The notes beneath the pieces are model-generated. The model did not search any database, had not been told where the DNA came from, and worked only from the letters and a program-made list of their open reading frames with translations. DNA of 9,946 bases from Gammaproteobacteria bacterium (GTDB taxonomy: Bacteria > Pseudomonadota > Gammaproteobacteria > GCA-001735895). A program made the position numbers and the translations under genes. Below are positions 7,940 through 9,946 of this stretch, one piece after another. The stretch lies in assembly GCA_024763185.1 (NCBI GenBank), contig JANTFY010000066.1:1-9946 (forward strand), written 5' to 3'. Position 1 is the stretch's first letter; each line of letters begins with the position of its first letter.

Positions 7940-9094
7940 TTAACCTGCTGCCTGACGCATAATGGCCGGCAACTGCTTGATTAATTGATTCAGGGTTGAG
8001 ATCAGTTGATCGATCTGCTGTCGCGTATTATCCACCCCGAAACTGACCCTGACGGCATTCAATGCCAGCGATTCATCTATGCCCATAGCACTCAGTACAT
8101 GACTGGGTTGCGTGACTTCGCTATGGCAGGCGGATCCGCTGGCCAGCTCGAATCCAGCCTTGTCCAGCTGCATCAACAGGGTTTCCCCGTGATAATACGG
8201 AATCGAAAAAAAACTGGTATTGGGTAAACGTTCGACCTGATGCGAAAAGATCACGACGCCGTCAATAGCGGCCAGCTGCTGCTCAAAATAGCGGCGCAAT
8301 TCTAGCAGATATGCCTGTGTTTCAAACAGCTTTGTTTGCGCCAGTTCTGCCGCCTTGCCCAGTCCCACCAGCATCGCCACGTTTTCCGTACCTGCCCGGC
8401 GTCCCGATTCCTGTGGGCCACCGCTTAACAGGGTATTTTTAATGTATCCATTTTTAATGATCAATGCGCCAACGCCTTGTGGAGCGTAGAATTTATGGCC
8501 CGACAGCGATAACAGGTCCACATCCAGTTGTTGCATGTCTACCGATAACTTGCCAATGGCCTGCGTCGCATCGCTATGGACAAGGGCCATGGAATGACTG
8601 TGCGCATAGCGGGCCATGTATTCGACGGGCTGGATGGCGCCGGTTTCATTGTTGGCCAGTTGCATTGACAGCAACCCGGGCTGCTTTTCATCGATCAGTT
8701 TTTCACAAGCCTCGCGTTCCACAACACCGTCATGATCAACCGCGCAGAAATAAGTGGCGCAGCCAGCCTGGCCGGCCTGTTTAAACGGCTGCAACACACT
8801 GGCGTGTTCAATCGGGGTGGTGATCAAGGTGCTGGATGGACCCAGCTCCAACATCCCTTTAATGGCCAGGTTATTGGCTTCGGTACCACCGCTGGTAAAC
8901 ACAACCTGTTGCGGACTGGCGTTCACCAGTTGTGCGATCTGGGTACGGGCAGTTTCTATAGCTGAACGCAGGAATCGGCCACCCTGGTGCAAGCTTGAGG
9001 CGTTACCGGCACCAGACTTCAGATAAGGCATCATGGCATCCAGTACCTCGGGAAGTATGGGCGTTGAAGCGTTGTGGTCTAGATAAACTGCCAT
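7940..9094 (-). CDS. Cysteine desulfurase, group I, NifS-like (iscS position in operon)
   Basis: PLP enzyme that removes sulfur from cysteine to form a protein persulfide for Fe-S assembly. It has 384 residues against 404 in E. coli IscS. Visible motifs: N-terminal YLDHNASTP; FTSGGTEANNLAIKG (66-80); PLP-stacking H97 in PIEHASV; SDATQAIGKL; Schiff-base lysine K201 in SGHKFYAPQGVGAL; the NifS-type run RRAGTENVAMLVGLGKA; and catalytic C323 in ASGSACHSEVTQPSHVL, followed by VRVSFG. The catalytic loop is of group I, not the short SufS type. E. coli IscS reads GMRSGTLP where this protein reads GRRAGTEN, so it is closer to NifS. It ends at QLPAIMRQAAG and lacks the tail (SPLWEMY...SIEW in E. coli) that IscS uses to bind IscU. 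It lies 21 bases after iscR. I leave the symbol blank because it could be a nifS-like paralogue remaining after loss of iscS-iscU. Confidence 0.9.
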   Translation of the reverse strand: MAVYLDHNASTPILPEVLDAMMPYLKSGAGNASSLHQGGRFLRSAIETARTQIAQLVNASPQQVVFTSGGTEANNLAIKGMLELGPSSTLITTPIEHASVLQPFKQAGQAGCATYFCAVDHDGVVEREACEKLIDEKQPGLLSMQLANNETGAIQPVEYMARYAHSHSMALVHSDATQAIGKLSVDMQQLDVDLLSLSGHKFYAPQGVGALIIKNGYIKNTLLSGGPQESGRRAGTENVAMLVGLGKAAELAQTKLFETQAYLLELRRYFEQQLAAIDGVVIFSHQVERLPNTSFFSIPYYHGETLLMQLDKAGFELASGSACHSEVTQPSHVLSAMGIDESLALNAVRVSFGVDNTRQQIDQLISTLNQLIKQLPAIMRQAAG

Positions 9095-9115
9095 GGGATT
9101 GGGTGTTTCAGAATC

Positions 9116-9544
9116 TTATAATTTATCTTCGATAACATTTTCTGACTGGTTTTCAATCATATCAGCCAGTGAGATACCGTTCAGATAGTTGGATATCTGG
9201 TCGCTCAATTCATCCCATAACTGCTCGGTCAGGCAGGGTTCATAATTGGCCGCACCTGGCAGGGCATCCTTGTTGCCCACATCCACCTTGTCATCAACAG
9301 CCAGAATAATATCCGAGATATTCACCTGCGCGGGATCACTGCTGAGACGATAACCACCGCCCGGTCCACGGGTACTGACCACCAGTTTGTTGCGTCGCAT
9401 CTTGGCAAATAACTGTTCGAGATAAGACAGGGAGATACCCTGACGTTCGGAAATTTCAGCCAGTGAAACCGGTCCCTTATCGGAGTGTAAAACCATGTCC
9501 AGCAGGGACGTAACGGCATACCGACTCTTTGTGGATAATCGCAT
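9116..9544 (-). CDS. iscR: IscR-like Rrf2-family regulator lacking most cluster ligands
   Basis: Winged-helix repressor that leads the isc operon. In E. coli, [2Fe-2S]-IscR represses this operon and apo-IscR controls other promoters. This protein has 142 residues against 162 and lacks the C-terminal tail. The DNA-binding domain is strongly conserved: MRLSTKSRYAVTSLLD, ISERQGISLSYLEQLF (E43 retained) and RGPGGGYRL. It aligns with E. coli without gaps through the cluster loop, where ligands C92, C98, C104 and H107 correspond to K92, A98, C104 and E107. Only one of four ligands remains, confirmed in the nucleotides at 9224-9271. It probably cannot hold the usual cluster. The ribosome site is weak; the start follows conservation of the N-terminus. 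Two type-1-like operators overlap its promoter. Confidence 0.92.
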   Translation of the reverse strand: MRLSTKSRYAVTSLLDMVLHSDKGPVSLAEISERQGISLSYLEQLFAKMRRNKLVVSTRGPGGGYRLSSDPAQVNISDIILAVDDKVDVGNKDALPGAANYEPCLTEQLWDELSDQISNYLNGISLADMIENQSENVIEDKL

Positions 9545-9576
9545 AATGAGCGCCAGTGATTATTGATAACCAGCCC

Positions 9577-9604
9577 AGTATACAATCCCGACTAATTTGG
9601 TCAA
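9577..9604 (-). promoter_or_regulatory. Promoter of the isc operon (sigma-70 type)
   Basis: On the minus strand, -35 TTGACC (9599-9604) and -10 TATACT (9577-9582) are separated by 16 bases. Transcription would start near 9570, giving a leader of roughly 26 bases before iscR. The -35 lies inside IscR box B, so bound IscR would block polymerase. It is the best promoter in the window. Confidence 0.75.
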
Positions 9605-9608
9605 GTAT
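9584..9608 (-). promoter_or_regulatory. IscR type-1-like operator B (promoter-proximal)
   Basis: The 25-bp minus-strand site begins ATACTTGACCAAATTAGTCG, an imperfect dyad (GAC...GTC) that fits my recollection of the IscR type-1 pattern (ATA-YYTGAC-YAAAT-YAGTC-RGG). It covers the -35 and most of the spacer. In E. coli such sites need cluster-loaded IscR. Confidence 0.65.
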
Positions 9609-9609
9609 T

Positions 9610-9634
9610 ATTCCTGAGTGATTTAGTCAGGTAT
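9610..9634 (-). promoter_or_regulatory. IscR type-1-like operator A (promoter-distal)
   Basis: The 25-bp minus-strand site begins ATACCTGACTAAATCACTCA, with dyad arms CCTGA and TCAGG. It is centred 26 bp from box B. It ends two bases from the left end of the mobile element at 9637, so the insertion left it whole. Confidence 0.62.
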
Positions 9635-9637
9635 TAA

Positions 9638-9659
9638 GGCCTGTTAACACTCATTGAAA
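9638..9659 (+). repeat. Left terminal inverted repeat of the MITE
   Basis: Starts GGCCTGTTAACACTCATT and is a perfect 22-bp inverse of 9797-9818. Confidence 0.92.
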
Positions 9660-9708
9660 TATCGCGTTGACGCTCCAAAAAGGGCCAGGCAAGGCACGAG
9701 GAGAGAGG

Positions 9709-9723
9709 TTTGGTTATACCAAA
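9709..9723. repeat. Small internal hairpin of the MITE
   Basis: TTTGGT-TAT-ACCAAA forms a six-base stem. It can be the tip of a larger stem closed by GGGCC (9682-9686) and GGCCC (9746-9750). Confidence 0.6.
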
Positions 9724-9735
9724 TGAACGACGAGT

Positions 9736-9799
9736 AACGCCAAGTGGCCCCCCTGTATCGATAATGGGGGGCACAACCCGAAGGGACGTGGCGTTTTTT
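9736..9799 (+). terminator. Nested hairpin followed by T run inside the MITE (terminator-like on + strand)
   Basis: Outer stem AACGCCA (9736-9742) pairs with TGGCGTT (9789-9795). An inner stem GCCCCCC (9747-9753) pairs with GGGGGGC (9766-9772). The plus strand then continues as a run of six T (9794-9799). This has the form of an intrinsic terminator for plus-strand transcription, although no plus-strand gene is visible upstream of it. The stem is long and imperfect, so function is uncertain. Confidence 0.35.
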
Positions 9800-9818
9800 C
9801 AATGAGTGTTAACAGGCC
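9797..9818 (-). repeat. Right terminal inverted repeat of the MITE
   Basis: Perfect inverse of 9638-9659. It also supplies the last codons and the TAA stop (9809-9811) of the histidine kinase gene. Confidence 0.92.
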
Positions 9819-9946
9819 CTAGGCAGACTCACGGAAACACGGGTTCCCTGCCCGGTTTTACTGTCAAACTGCAGACTGCCTCCGTGCGCCTGAACGATGA
9901 GTTTACATAAATACAAACCCAGTCCAAAACCGCCAGTACGGCGCTG
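9809..9946 (-). CDS. Sensor histidine kinase, C-terminal end (5' part outside window)
   Basis: Only the last 45 residues and the stop are present. They are the end of an HATPase_c ATP-binding domain: the G2 box reads RRTGGFGLGLYLCK, followed by LIVQAHGGSLQFDS and the final strand KTGQGTRVSVSLP. The kinase belongs to a two-component system whose sensor and partner are not visible. The last codons (R, A, C, TAA) lie in or on the edge of the MITE. Before the insertion the protein would have ended SLPNT with a TGA at 9627-9629, inside IscR operator A. Since HATPase domains usually end close to this point, the altered tail probably does not harm activity. The gene reads toward iscR on the same strand. 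Confidence 0.88.
   Translation of the reverse strand, partial: QRRTGGFGLGLYLCKLIVQAHGGSLQFDSKTGQGTRVSVSLPRAC

Larger units (their letters stand above)
9637..9819. mobile_element. 183-bp MITE-like palindromic element with TA target duplication
   Basis: The element is bounded by perfect 22-bp inverted repeats and flanked on both sides by TA (9635-9636 and 9820-9821). It has no coding capacity. TA duplication with short non-coding inverted-repeat DNA suggests mobilisation by an IS630/Tc1-mariner-type transposase elsewhere in the genome; that is inference. Removing the element plus one TA rejoins the histidine kinase frame to a stop two codons later (minus strand CTGCCTAATACCTGA), which supports these exact ends. 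The interior is made of nested hairpins. The element makes up most of the 264-base gap between the iscR and kinase coding regions. Confidence 0.8.

Noticed and set aside
9116..9544. Frameshift as the cause of the missing IscR ligands
   Set aside because: The frame aligns without gaps to E. coli IscR on both sides of the loop, including VDxxVD before it and CLT..LW after it.
9637..9819. Palindromic block as an integron attC site, tRNA or CRISPR repeat
   Set aside because: There is no repeat array, no cloverleaf and no attC-type core sites. Perfect terminal repeats and TA flanks fit a MITE better.

Overview
The window comes from a gammaproteobacterium. The main evidence is a chromosomal ISC iron-sulfur cluster operon with HscB, HscA, an adrenodoxin-type ferredoxin (Fdx) and IscX that track the Escherichia coli proteins closely in length and motifs. 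The genus cannot be read from the sequence. Base composition is mixed: the RND and isc genes are moderately GC-rich, while the GGDEF-EAL gene is visibly richer in A+T.

Layout, left to right. (1) 2-2212 (+) is the C-terminal two thirds of an RND-family efflux permease, cut by the window edge. (2) 2209-2409 (-) is iscX, stranded from the rest of the isc operon. (3) 2410-2543 is a divergent intergenic region. (4) 2544-4838 (+) is a membrane-anchored GGDEF-EAL protein with an extracytoplasmic sensor. (5) 9544-4835 (-) is the isc operon in the order iscR, iscS-like/nifS-like desulfurase, iscA, hscB, hscA, fdx, tightly packed with gaps of 3 to 21 bases or a 1-base overlap. (6) 9577-9634 holds the iscR promoter and two 25-bp type-1-like IscR boxes. 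(7) 9637-9819 is a 183-bp MITE-like palindromic element with perfect 22-bp terminal inverted repeats and a TA target duplication. (8) 9809-9946 (-) is the C-terminal end of a sensor histidine kinase whose stop codon is supplied by that element.

In the usual pathway the desulfurase delivers sulfur to the scaffold IscU, HscA/HscB drive cluster transfer from IscU, Fdx supplies electrons, IscA carries clusters or iron, and [2Fe-2S]-IscR represses the operon. Here the operon looks remodelled in four linked ways. iscU is absent and its place is a clean 13-base junction. The desulfurase is NifS-like and lacks the C-terminal tail that E. coli IscS uses to bind IscU. IscR has lost three of the four cluster ligands (K92, A98, E107; only C104 remains) yet keeps E43 and two type-1-like operators. 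HscB carries an unusual CX2CX5CC cysteine cluster. Also, iscX is cut off by the oppositely oriented GGDEF-EAL gene, and both convergent gene pairs share their stop codons in 4-bp palindromes (TTAA and CTAG). The strongest candidates for something new are the IscU-less ISC locus with a ligand-depleted IscR, and the MITE inserted exactly between the kinase gene and the isc operators.
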